Part shown: in pieces, positions 34,231-44,924 of the stretch
Layout of the letters: each line of letters begins with the position of its first letter
Position numbering within the stretch: the stretch's first letter is position 1
From: Gymnothorax reevesii
Taxonomy: Eukaryota; Chordata; Actinopteri; Anguilliformes; Muraenidae
Length of the DNA: 64,000 nucleotides
Direction of reading: 5' to 3'
Assembly: GCA_029721435.1 (NCBI GenBank)
Contig: CM056583.1
Span: 53,671,620 to 53,735,619 of the forward strand
The notes under the pieces: generated by a model
Database searches by the model: none
Seen by the model: only the letters and a program-made list of their open reading frames with translations
Told to the model about the DNA's origin: nothing
Program-made: the position numbers and the translations under genes

Positions 34231-34931
34231 AGGAGCTGTGTCACGGTTAATGCGCATGCTCAGGAGGTGACATATGCAAATCTGATAAACAGACAGGCTT
34301 TCCCACCTGCGGAGACTCGTAGGATACAGAGCTCGCAGGACGTGAATCTCTCGGGACAAAATAAAGACTGCATAAGACTAGGAATGACTTCAATTGCTGG
34401 TGCAAGCGCGCCACTTTCGGTAAGTATCTGATTTCTATGCGAATGATCTTGTTTTCAAACATATTTGTTGGCCGGGGAAAGAAATTCGAGCGCCTTCATG
34501 TAGCACTGCCGTCTGCTTTCTATACAGCAAGAAAAAAACACAGACGAACTCGATCAGCCGAACGAGGATTTTTGCCGACGTAAGAGCACATGCTCTACAA
34601 AATCTGGACGAAAGAGGACTGGTTGCCCTTGCAAGACTGTAGATCGCTTCTGTGGTGCTCTATGCCAATGCAGTAGGCGAAAAGGACATCCTTCGAGAGG
34701 ACGCTAAAACTTCTAGTTACTCGACTTATACCGGACAAAAAATACCCAAAACAAAAGCCTTATGTTCAAGGAACTAAAATATATATATATATACAAGGAA
34801 TTGAAGAATGTAGAGCGCCGATGGAAACGGATTTTTGGAAGATAAGTCACGATCGCCTTGATTTTGATTTCTTGTTAGGATGAACAGTTTTCAAAGTTCT
34901 GAGCATGCGCAGTTCACGTGACTCAACTCCT
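34231..34931 (+). mobile_element. TTAA-flanked transposon (Kolobok- or piggyBac-like target) with a mini-gene
   Basis: Terminal inverted repeats of 33 bp (34231-34263 and 34899-34931; 27 of 33 match) start AGGAG(C/T)TG and end TGCGCATGCTCAG. TTAA stands directly outside both ends (34227-34230 and 34932-34935). TTAA duplication is typical of Kolobok and piggyBac elements; the AGGAG start is unlike the usual piggyBac CCYT start, so Kolobok is preferred. Each terminal repeat contains a GTCACG word and the NRF1-like palindrome TGCGCATGC. The 701-bp interior carries a two-exon gene. No transposase is present. Confidence 0.88.
34384..34707 (+). CDS. Two-exon mini-gene for a 71-residue Cys-rich basic protein inside the TTAA element
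   Basis: Exon 1 is 34384-34419 (12 codons, MTSIAGASAPLS), followed by a strong donor GTAAGTAT. The intron is 34420-34527 (108 bp) with acceptor TTTCTATACAG. Exon 2 is 34528-34707 (59 codons plus TAA). Both exons are phase 0 and open. Exon 2 begins acidic (DELDQPNED), then turns basic and Cys-rich, with the core GCPCKTVDRFCGALCQC flanked by RRK, GRKR and SRRK. The spacing C-x-C-x6-C-x3-C-x-C looks like half of a CXC (tesmin/TSO1-type) zinc-binding motif, so nucleic-acid binding is plausible but unproven. It may instead be the preserved 5' part of a longer gene in the parent element. Splicing is predicted from sequence only. Confidence 0.55.
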
Positions 34932-34935
34932 TTAA

Positions 34936-35849
34936 GCAACTTGGCAGTTTAAAGTAGGGATTCAAAGAAAATAAGTACCCATAAAAATGGTCCGTTATGG
35001 CAATTTAATGATATGTTGAAGGTATTCACTCATATAACAAGAGAAAAAAAATAATGCTACTGGATATTCGCTTTCAACCCGCTTTCACGGGTTGTGTACT
35101 CTGATAGTAGGGCCTACCCAAATGTTCCATAGTTATAATACAGTGAACACTGTGAAAATTGTTTTTAATTTTGTTTTTAAAGCCTGACAAGTCAGAACTC
35201 TTAAGGGGCCAAGCCTGGGTTCACTCAATTTAAGCACTTCTAACCACTAAAAACACAAAAAATTGTGTCAACTGAAAAAAGCTCAGAATGGAATTTGATT
35301 TTAATCAAACTTAATAAGTTTGATACCGTGAAAACCGTACATTATTGACGAAAATCATGAAGTCTTATAGTGGCAACAATATCTCAGAAACTATACCATA
35401 TTTTCCTGTAATTCTTTTTTTTGTTTTGAAGCTAATACCACCAGCTATACAATGGCATACTCATTCAGGGTATTTTTATGGGAAAATATTTAGAAAAATG
35501 ATTTGGTCATAGAATTTTAGAAATGGGTGGCAAAACCTGCCTGGCAGATGGATCATAAATACACCATGTATCTACCTACCCAAAAATAGCTATGTTATTG
35601 TATAGAACATAACAAACTGATGCTATGGTGAAAATTTCATAGCAATGCCTTGAAAACTGTGGATTTTATGCCGGCCACAAGTCTGATAAACTATAAAATT
35701 TTGTGATGTGAGAAAATCGCATTTTTATCGCAAAACGAATGCACTGAAGGCGTTTAAATGATAAAAATCCACTTGGTCTTAAAATCATCTTTTATGAATG
35801 TTTTGAAAGATTTTTAACAAAATGAAAAAAAAACCTAGTCTTGACCCCT
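34936..35849. other. No gene recognised
   Basis: AT-rich sequence without ORFs of note. CTTTCAACCCGCTTTCACGGGTTG near 35075 is a small palindrome; nothing else is structured. Confidence 0.4.
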
Positions 35850-36215
35850 TATGTTTCTCTTATATCCTGACGTACGTGTTTTCACACGCATGGGCTCTCC
35901 GATTTTTTGTGAATTTGTTGGCCGTGGCCAGCACACCAGGTATTTAAGGGGTTGCAAGTGTGTCGCACTGATGCAGCAAGTCATTCGTGATGCCCACGTG
36001 CGGGACACAAGTCATCTGGCGCTTTTAGATCGTAAGTTCAGTGTGCGACTCGTAAGTGTGACGTGCATGTCACGTAAGGCTGTGGCACGTATCTCTTACT
36101 GGGGACGCACGTGTTTACTCATTGTACGGGACTCGTGCAGCTCACTTACTTCGATTGCAAAATGCCCCTACTGGCTTCCTTCGGCATGTGTTTATCATGA
36201 CGCTTTTCCAGAGGG

Positions 36216-36224
36216 TATAAAAGG
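36216..36224 (+). promoter_or_regulatory. TATA box within the CpG-rich element
   Basis: GGGTATAAAAGGTGA is a near-consensus TATA box. About 45 bp downstream, ATCATCATGGCTGCG (ATG near 36266) gives a good initiation context and an open frame of ~97 codons. It begins MAAPLIMQHHLMLKHHLMIE and passes EEKEDRE before losing recognisable character. Confidence 0.45.
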
Positions 36225-36556
36225 TGATCATTTTTGTTCTTCTCGTCATCATCTTCAGCATCATCATGGCTGCGCCATTGATAATGCAACATCATCTCAT
36301 GTTGAAACATCATCTAATGATCGAGGAGAAAGAAGACCGTGAAACACTTATATTATGTGACCTCACAGGTTTTTATACGACGCTTGGGTGTGTCATGGAG
36401 CACGTGCATGTCATGTACGCTATCCGCACGATCGCCGTGCGTGCTAGATGGAGCAAGCTCACGACAAGCACAAACCACGAAAGTTGCACGCACATTTCAA
36501 GCACATTTCACGTACGTCCCACGTGCGGGCCCAGTATCATACGGCCAATCGTGTAG
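36224..36556 (+). pseudogene. Transposon-borne ORF start, unrecognised
   Basis: The open frame from the ATG near 36266 is rich in Met, His, Leu and Glu for about 30 residues, then turns into a translation of CACGTG-type repeats. This suggests only a first exon is genuine. No domain is visible. It may be the 5' end of the accessory or transposase gene of the parent element. Confidence 0.3.
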
Positions 36557-36650
36557 AACGAAAGTATTGAGTGAGACACGCGTGCGCACCCCTTACGTGT
36601 CTGCAAGGGACATTTGACCGTTAACATTCCGTTTTTAACACACGCAAGGG

Positions 36651-37170
36651 TCACGCACGCCTCCCCTGCCTTGCCCTTGTGGCCTGGCTACATGCCAAGT
36701 TTTCCTGCGTGCACGCAGAAAATGATTTGCATGCCAATTTTCTTCCAACGGACTTGGCGTGCTGTCTGCTGGTTCAAAAATCTGTGCGGAATACGTGGGT
36801 GTCCCTTGTAATTTTCCCCATTTTTGCCCATGGACAGCACATAGAGACCCGTGTTACCAGTTTGTTCCTCTGCCCTGTTTATTAAGAGCACCTCCCGTAC
36901 CTTCATCAGTCTCCTGGATTGGGACTGTGTTACCTTGCTGAACCTTGCTGTCTGACAGTCCCACCATCAGTCTTCTGCCCTTAAACATCACCGACCGGGC
37001 ACATACACGCCCATTACCCAAACCACGCTACACTTCCTGAGCTGGACTGTGTTTTTACTGTTCTAGGCTTTGGCCCTTCCCCTTTTGTTACAGTGTTCCT
37101 GCCATTAAGTACCATCATTGGATTGTACTCTTAATCTGCATCTAGTTCCTAGTCAAGATCATAACAATGA
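36651..37170. other. C/T-richer sequence of repeat character, no gene
   Basis: Composition shifts to C/T-rich (CCTCCCCTGCCTTGCCCTTG, CCTTCCCCTTTTG). The end, near CATTAAGTACCATCATTGGATTG ... AAGATCATAACA, could be a retroelement terminus, but no paired end was found. Confidence 0.25.
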
Positions 37171-40100
37171 AGATGCGTCAATATTTTAATAGCCATACAC
37201 CATACAATGTCACCAAGGTCTACACATTTTTTTTTTTGTAAAAACAGTAAGGGACCAAATTCAGAGTATGGGTCAATGTACACTCCCCTGCAAAATGAAC
37301 ACTGAAATTTAACTCCCCATAAGATTTAAATAGCTCCAGGAATTGTCTGGGTGCCTTTCCACCTGAAGTAACACAGATATGTGACCCTTCAGCAAAAGTT
37401 ATTTTAGATCTTCCTCTATCCGATGATTAAAGGCTCCCACCTGAAATGGTTGGTTAATTTTGTTCTATATGATTATTTATATCTCTCTATGTACTCAAAA
37501 GTTCTGAAATGGCTGAAAAATCCATCAATTTCAAGGAATAAAAGCAATTTTTTTTCACTCTTATGCCCCACCCCCTGAAGAAGTGGGAAGTTTCCAAGAC
37601 ATAAGTCACGTGTTCCTATGACATCATCAAAGGAAAGCACCTCTTCCATAGCAATCTCTGCGGTCCATTTACACACTTGTTTACACACATTTTCTAGTGT
37701 GTTTGTTTAGTGTATGAGCCTGCAATCAAGATATCGATCTATCCATCTATCTCTCTAATTGTTACACTCGACAAACTATGTTACATAGGTTAATGTAGCT
37801 AGAAGGCTGGATACATAGTGGACATGAGGACAACTATCCAAAATCAGGTATAAATCTAATGACAAGGGTACAACAAGGCATCAAGATAACTCGCCGATTC
37901 ATAAAAAAATATCTTATGCATGTTGTGACTAACGTCACAAGCCTATAAGCCAATGTCCAGGAGGTTGGCTCCATCTCCAACTCTTCTCTCTTAAGCTCTG
38001 TCCCCATCGCGTATTATATTGCTGTCAATAAACTACCAGCTGGATTGCACATCTAACTCCACACTTGATGCCTGTCCAGATAGTAACACTCCAGTTAGCC
38101 TGGCATGCTTGTCTTCAGACTGTGGGCAGAAACGGGAAGACCCGGAGGAATCCCATGCAGGCATGGATAGATCATACAAACTTGCCAAAGAGAAAACTAA
38201 GGCCATTTTTGTACCGACAACCTTCTTAATCTGAAGTAGCAGTGCTACCCACCACAATTTTAAATATGGAGTGGTTATTCCCCCAACTGTAGGGTAAATA
38301 GTAAGTGTCTCCTGTGTTATTCTCCCACCACTCTCAGTAAAATGCGTGCACTAATTTATGGGAGATCTTTTACCGAAACTCCGCCCGCTACCATTTTTCC
38401 ATACCCTAATCAGTGACAGCACGGGACAATGCTGACAGGTCGTAGAGCACAGAATTTAAGAATTTTTACTGAATTCCAAGAGGCGCTTTAAAAACAGAAG
38501 GAAAAGAGGAATGTCCTGTATGTGATAGCCATTTTATTTGTCCCCTTAGGGAAATTTTTGTCAGTGAATATAGCATTTCAATGCATGACATTTGTACCCA
38601 AACCAACAAACACACACATCTTTGTCCTAGCAGGAACAAGGGCTGACAAGACAAACGTAGCCACACAGCAGTGGCAACCCCTCGCCAAGGCATCAATGTG
38701 CATAGTGACCAGTAATGCACAAGACCATAAAATTACAATAAATACATGTTTAAAATAAGAAGCATTCAGGAATAGTTTGACCTCTTCATCATAACACAAA
38801 CGGTTGGGGGCAATAACAGATCTTGTGCACCCTATTCTCCCAATGGCTGCAGCAATACCCTCTTCCTTCTCAATTTTATCAAATGTTTTGCCACAACAAT
38901 ATGAACAGTATAGCTGCTCAAGAAAATGTAGCAGTATAACGGTGAAAATAACATTTCACGAGCTGTATTGCTAACATAAATTATTTTTTATAATTCAATT
39001 GCATGAGTGAATGATAGGCTCATTTTTACTGTACAGGGACGAAAGAAACATCAGTTACTATCATCCCAAGAATGACTCATGACAGTTAAACCTGACTTGT
39101 TTCTCTTTCGGGAATCTAACAATGCAAACATCAGGATGTGTTGAAGTACAAATAATCTGCCAAATAATCATGACTATCACACGTGACACAATAACCAGAA
39201 CTTTTGTGCAAGTATGACACATCCCCCTGATTTTTTTGTGGTTCTGGTAAGAGTTGAATGCTTTATATGCTGACAGTCAGGCAGAACATACTTGAAAGGG
39301 CTAAGAGAAAATCGCTATGTTACTTTCGTCCCATGTTATTTTTGTACTGGTTCTCCCCTATTACGCAATGTTTATTAACCCTATTACTAGTCAATTTTAT
39401 TCTAGCTATACAGTAACAAATTATACAGTGTATAAGTAATGTCGCTCCCCTGATAAGTCAATGGTGACAAGAATGTCTTTTGACCGGTAGAAGGGTTAAC
39501 ACTGCAGCACCGACCACTAGGGAATGACCACTAGTGAGATGCACACTTCTTATCCATAATTAAGAGAAAATAAGATTGAATGACTGAGAAATTGAGGGCA
39601 GAGCAAGTCTGGGTAAATTGAGAATTCTAACCATAACACGAACAAAAAATCATTGTGTAAATAAACAAGTTTTACAGCACTCATGGCAAACATTGTGTAG
39701 TCAGAGGCCTAGAAATCTCACTGTAGTTAAACTGTTGTCATGGCAGACATGAAAAATGGGGCAATATATGTCGGTTACCAGGTTTGTTTTAAGTGAGGTA
39801 ATTTCACAAATTACTTTGGACTGCTCATAAGATGCAGAGGAACCTGCACACTGGCAGTTTTAGTAACCAGCCTTATATTTTATGGCTTTCAGTTTTTCGT
39901 GCTTAGTTGAGGTTTTTAATGAAGTCGACTTGGCTGTGCAAAAATAGCATGTGTATGAAAACTGTAATAACACGACACATCAAGCGCATTAACCACACAA
40001 TGCTACCACTGGATGTGTAAATCATTGCCTATTGCAGTGATTTTCGATTTTGTATAATTCACATTTCTTCATAATACCCTTCCGTAGGTAAATACTAAGC

Positions 40101-41290
40101 TCTCGCCCCATCCATTTTGACATGGTGAAGGCTGCACAGGGCACTCTTAAGTACACAAGCCTGATAAGTAATCATAACCTGAGAGCATAAGCCTGGCAGT
40201 ACATTACGAGAGGATAACCAGCATTGTGTATCCACATAATTCTGATTGTATTTGGTTGGTTTAGTGAAGACAAAAATTAGCTCACAGCCTGAGTATGCCT
40301 TCATGCAAAAGGCCTCAAATGTCAGGCACCAAAGTTTATTGGCACGATGACACAGAAGTAACTATATCGGTTAATGTCTGCATCACTGTCCATTATAATC
40401 TCTATTATCTCAGAAAGAAACAATATATTTGTTCCCCAGCGCTTTCGCTTCATCTGCATGAAAAATGTAATATTTGCTTTAATGCAACCTCAGAATTAGA
40501 GGAAAACAACTAATCAGTGCTCCTTGTACTAAGTGAACAATGGGAAATAATTCTAAGGTCATAAACCAAACCATGCAAAAGGAGTCCTAGGCTTTTAGAC
40601 AAAGTTAAAAAGGATGTTCCAGCAGGACTCATTCATCAATACTGAAGGCATAATGCATTCTGATCATTATACTCTAAATAGTGCTTTGAGTGAAACAGTT
40701 TGTGTTATTGCGGATTAAGTTCAATGTTCACTGCTGAAAAACAGTCATATTCCTCTCTCATCCCACAGTTTTGCTGTTAAAGCATCTGTCAATCATCATG
40801 AAATCTTCTTTTCATTTTATCAAGCCAAACACCACATTTCTTTCAAATCCTTCTTGTCACAAAGTGCAGTTAGAACAGATTGACAGTTGGACAAACACAA
40901 GAAAATAGGATTGGCGTTCGATATCTGGGGATATAATAAAGGGCATCGGGACAGTGAACAATCCAGCCCAGATGCTAGACAGATAAGAAAAGGCCAGCAG
41001 ACAAGAGGAAAACAAGGCCATCTTTGATACACCATAAACCCTCCCAACTCACTCTTCTGATGGGATTTGCTCCTATTATAGCGTTCCATTGATATACGAA
41101 GGTAGCAGAGCTATTTTAACCCTTTGTTTGTAAAACACCAGAGAACAGACAAAATCTCTACCAATGTTCACGGTTTCCTTCAATCAGTAAGTTAGTCTAT
41201 TAAAGGTGGACTAAAATTAAGCAATCCAAATACACAGTTAACACTGACGCTACAAGGCTGCAGTTGATACAAATTCAGCACTCTGGGGTA
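37171..41290. other. No gene; a SINE relic at about 38025-38170
   Basis: Largely AT-rich unique-looking DNA. CAGTTAGCCTGGCATGCTTG and TCTTCAGACTGTGGGCAGAAACGGGAAGACCCGGAGGAA (38091-38150) match the middle of the SINE at 60741-61098, heavily diverged. The ORFs seen in this interval carry no domain. Confidence 0.4.
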
Positions 41291-41769
41291 ATGCCACCCT
41301 GACACTTGCGCGATTTTTGTTCCCACAATGCCACGCAATGCATCGTGGCAATGATTATTCTTCGGGAATGAGCGTGAGGAGAGTGTGGAGGGTGCGGGGG
41401 TGCGTGCCATGCGTTAGAGAGAATTTTGAAATGTTTAAAAATTAGGCACGCATTCGGGAGTTGCGTGAACACTACGCGAACTAGGCACGAACACTGCCGA
41501 CGGTGCACGTCAACATGAACATGCGCGTTGCTCACGTGAACATAGCACGCCCACCTCACGCATAGTTCATGCACGTCACGAACCATTCGCGCATCACGAA
41601 GCGTTCACGCGTTTCTGGCCGCGCGGAGACAGTGCATAACTTATGCGTGTACAGTGCATGAACAGGGCGCAAACAAGGCTCTGCTGCGTTCCATCGAAAT
41701 GGCACACCTTGCCACAATGCATTGTGTGGCATTGCGGGGACAAAAATCACGCAAGTCTCAGGGTGGCAT
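41291..41769. mobile_element. 479-bp MITE with ~60-bp terminal inverted repeats
   Basis: The left end ATGCCACCCTGACACTTGCG and the right end read in reverse ATGCCACCCTGAGACTTGCG match at 19 of 20 bases. Similarity continues inward through GATTTTTGT(T/C)CCC(A/G)CAATGCCAC. The interior is CpG-rich with many CACG/GCGTG words (41460-41640). No transposase is encoded. The target duplication is unclear, so the superfamily is left open. Confidence 0.8.
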
Positions 41770-43084
41770 AAGGGTGTTAATTTTGTTTTATTTTCTCTCA
41801 GTATTTGCTGTTAATATTTGCACTAAATTAATGCTTCTGGTAATTAAAAAAAAAATGTAGAAACAAAGGGGAATTTAGAGACTCCGTATCTTCTCAACTC
41901 CCGAATTTCGGAGCATAGCAGGAAACTGCTCATATCTATTTGTCTATGAGGCATGCTTCTTGGACCTGGGTATTCTTGCCACACCATCCAGCAGCATTAT
42001 GACAAAGTGAAGTATGCTCTGTGGCTATCATCATGGACTTTGAGAGAGCCCGCTCGGAGGCTGACTTCCGTCAGTCAGAGCCAAATCTTCTCATCTCGGG
42101 TGTGGTGATTGGATTCTGCTTAGGTCGGAAAAGTCTTTGATGTATCAAATGTCATCACTTAGGGTAAGCTAAGCATTTGGAAATGGGCTATGAGTGCTCG
42201 TCAGAGAAATTCTGTGCAGTAATGATGAAGCCCAGATTATTGATGAGAAACTGAATAATTTCATCTACTTGGTTCACTCCCCTGCTATTTGAATGTAGCA
42301 GAAACACTCAGACTTTTCCCTCAGTACCTCTGACTCCTCACCTTATCTTTATGTCTCCTTAGCTTTTAATATAGATGCTGATGCAAGCAGCTTTTAAGTA
42401 GGCCAGCAGCACTTGCTCTCAAAGGCTGAGCTGACAGAAGATCAGATAACAATAAATGTGTAACCATAAACCCCAAACTAAATATACAAGAACAAATTCT
42501 GTCCCAACAATTTTTTCCAACACAAGCCTCGAACTTGCTGTGAGCTAGTTAGTATGTTTTTAATTAAATTTGGCATTTTTTTAATATCGTAAACATAAAA
42601 AGTGAAACAAAATTTGACATCAAGTCACGCAAGATGAGTAGAATTCAGCAATTCTCACACTAAACTTTGAGATCATTTGAGCTACTGCCATATTGTAGTT
42701 TACAGTCCCACAGGCATAGCTACTACATTTAAAGAAGAATATTATTGCAAAAAGAAGATTCAGTTTTAGAATTAAACCATTTATAAGTATGGCACAGTTC
42801 AGTTTACTATTTTACCCACATAATGTGCTATTGACGTTCAGGATTTTTATGTTCTTCCAACTTGTCTACGTAAAAATTCCAGTTTAAAGCATTCATTATA
42901 CAACATATACAACACTATAGGACTACAAATGAACAGGGCTGCGTGCTGCACTGAATTGGAGAATTGGTAATGCTGATCTCCATATTTTGAGAAATTTGAG
43001 CATCCCCACATAGTCCACACATTGGGTTGTTTGGTGACTCATGGCAACCAGGTATGAGGGGAAATACTATTGTACAAAAGCAGG
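41770..43084. other. No gene recognised
   Basis: AT-rich DNA up to the Copia insertion; the last bases GCAGG (43080-43084) are the Copia target site. Confidence 0.5.
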
Positions 43085-43372
43085 TGTTGGCAGAGCAGCC
43101 ACACAACGGCTACTGGTGTAAAAACCCACTTTGTCGGCACCGAACGCGGAGGAGAAGGAAGGAGGACGAGAGACGCTCAGTTTGCCTCACATGGCACTCG
43201 GCACAGCAACTGCTCACAGCTGCGTGCAGGAGGGCTCTTTTATTAAACCACGCCCACCAGACAGGTGGCTTCACCTTCACAATTAAATCATAATCACGTT
43301 AATGTTCTGACAAATAAACATAAATCAATAAATAAATAAACAATCAATAAGTGAGAGCACCAACACTCAACA
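43085..43372 (-). repeat. Copia LTR, 3' copy relative to the element
   Basis: Starts TGTTGG and ends CTCAACA (TG...CA). It lies next to the polypurine tract. Base by base it reads the same as 47532-47819. Confidence 0.98.
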
Positions 43373-43381
43373 CCCCCACTT
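43373..43381 (-). promoter_or_regulatory. Copia polypurine tract
   Basis: On the minus strand AAGTGGGGG abuts the TG start of the 3' LTR, the normal primer for plus-strand DNA synthesis. Confidence 0.85.
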
Positions 43382-43453
43382 GCTCTCACATTACAAAAAA
43401 GACATTTCATTTACATTCAGTCAGAAAACAACATCAATACATTCTATTTTCTT

Positions 43454-43828
43454 TCAGTTATACCCAAACATAAATTCAGCAAATCTTGCTAACTTAAATT
43501 TTGTTGCAGGCTTGGTCATAAGGTCTGCAACCATCTGCTCAGTTGGACAGTACTCTAATGACAGTTTACCATCAGTTACAGTGGATCGAATGAAGTGGTA
43601 TTTAATATCCACATGTTTACATCGCTGTCTTTTAACAGGATTCTTAGCTAAAGCAATAGTGCCTTGGTTATCCTCAAAAACTATAGGTAGCATATACACA
43701 TGTTTATCAATGCCATCTAACAGTTGTGTGAGGTACAGACACTCTTGGATGGTAGTAGCAAGAGCAATATACTCCGCTTCACAAGTGGACAGTGCTACAG
43801 TGGGCTGCTTTTTGGTCTTCCATGACAC
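43454..43828 (-). pseudogene. Copia polyprotein, RNase H end
   Basis: This 124-residue frame continues the polyprotein after the frameshift. It opens SWKTKKQPTVALST and carries CEAEYIALA, DNQGTIALAKNP, KHVDIKYHFIR and ADLMTKP, the standard RNase H motifs of Copia. The enzyme removes the RNA strand during reverse transcription. The frame is net one base off the upstream RT frame near 43834-43841. Confidence 0.95.
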
Positions 43829-44924
43829 TAAAGTGCCACCTTGATAGAGTTACACAATACCCAGTTGTACTACAACGATCTTTTACATCACCAGCCCAGT
43901 TTGCATCACTGTAGGCTTGTATACCTAGGTTTTCATTACTCTTACTATAACACAACTTCTTATCACTTGTACCTTTTAGATATCTTAGCACATGTTTAAC
44001 TGTACAAAAATGTTCAACAGTAGGTTCGTTGAAATACTGTGACAGTTTACTTACAACGAAGCTTAAATCAGGTCTTGTACATACAGTTAAATAAATCAGA
44101 CTACCCACTGCTTCTCTGTACATTGAAACATCACTCAGTAATGAAGCATCATCTCTGTAGTTCAGTTTCTGTTCACAAGGTGTTGACCTAGGTTTGCAAT
44201 CTTGCATGTTAAACCTTACCAGAATCTTCTCAACATATTTTGATTGAGACATTGTTACACAGTTATTACATTGTTCAAAATCAATACCCAAAAAACTTCT
44301 CAGTTTGCCTAGGTCCTTCATCTTGAACCTTGCTGCAAGCATGTCTTTTGTAACCTTCATAGCATTCTCATCACTTGCCACAATTAATAAGTCATCAACC
44401 CAAATTACCATAATGACCTTCTCATGTTGTCTTTCTCTTGTGTAAACACAGTGGTCAGCTTGGTTTTGGAGAAACTCATTCTGTGTCAAATGGTCATGTA
44501 ACAACTTATTCCAATTCCTGCCTGATTGTTTGAGCCCATACAATGACCTCTCTAGTTTGCAGACTAACTTCTTGTCTGTGTGAGATCTCACCTCGTACCC
44601 TTCTGGCTGTTCCATGTAGATCTCACAGTCTATGGGTGCATTTAAATAGGCAGTTTTCACATCCATCTGGTGTAAGATCAAATTTTCTTGTGCTGCCTTC
44701 TGCATCAAAACTCTAACACTAGTCATGTTAGCTGTAGGAGAAAATGTCTCCTCATAATCCACACCCATCTTTTGACTGTACCCTTTAGCAACATATCGGG
44801 CCTTGTATTTCTCAGATCCATCAACATCAGTTTTAATAGCATACACCCATCTACCCCCCACTGCTTTCTTACCCCCAGGCAAATTGGTCAGTGTAAATGT
44901 GTTGTTCTCTTTAAGTGAATGCAT
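43829..44924 (-). pseudogene. Copia polyprotein, reverse transcriptase part
   Basis: Begins right after the in-frame stop at 44925-44927 and runs in the same frame as gag-integrase. It contains AVGGRWVYAIK, KARYVAKGYSQ, DYEETFSP, the first catalytic Asp in MDVKTAYLNA (residue 88 of this piece), LKQSGRNW, and the active-site pair in VIWVDDLLIVA (residues 175-178; YVDD is usual, so Y is replaced by W). The frame is lost at about 43840, where TCAAGGTGGC is net +1 or -2 against the expected phase. Confidence 0.95.

Larger units (their letters stand above)
35850..36650 (+). mobile_element. CACGTG/ACGTACGT-rich element, probable DNA transposon
   Basis: CpG-rich island in AT-rich DNA. The words ACGTACGTG, CCCACGTGCGGG, CACGTAAG, TCACGT and GCACGTG recur on both flanks of a core near 36190-36350. 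That is the layout of transposase-binding subterminal repeats around a promoter and gene start. A TATA box and an ORF start lie in the core. I could not fix terminal repeats or a target duplication, so the limits are approximate and the superfamily (PIF/Harbinger is one option) is a guess. Confidence 0.45.
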
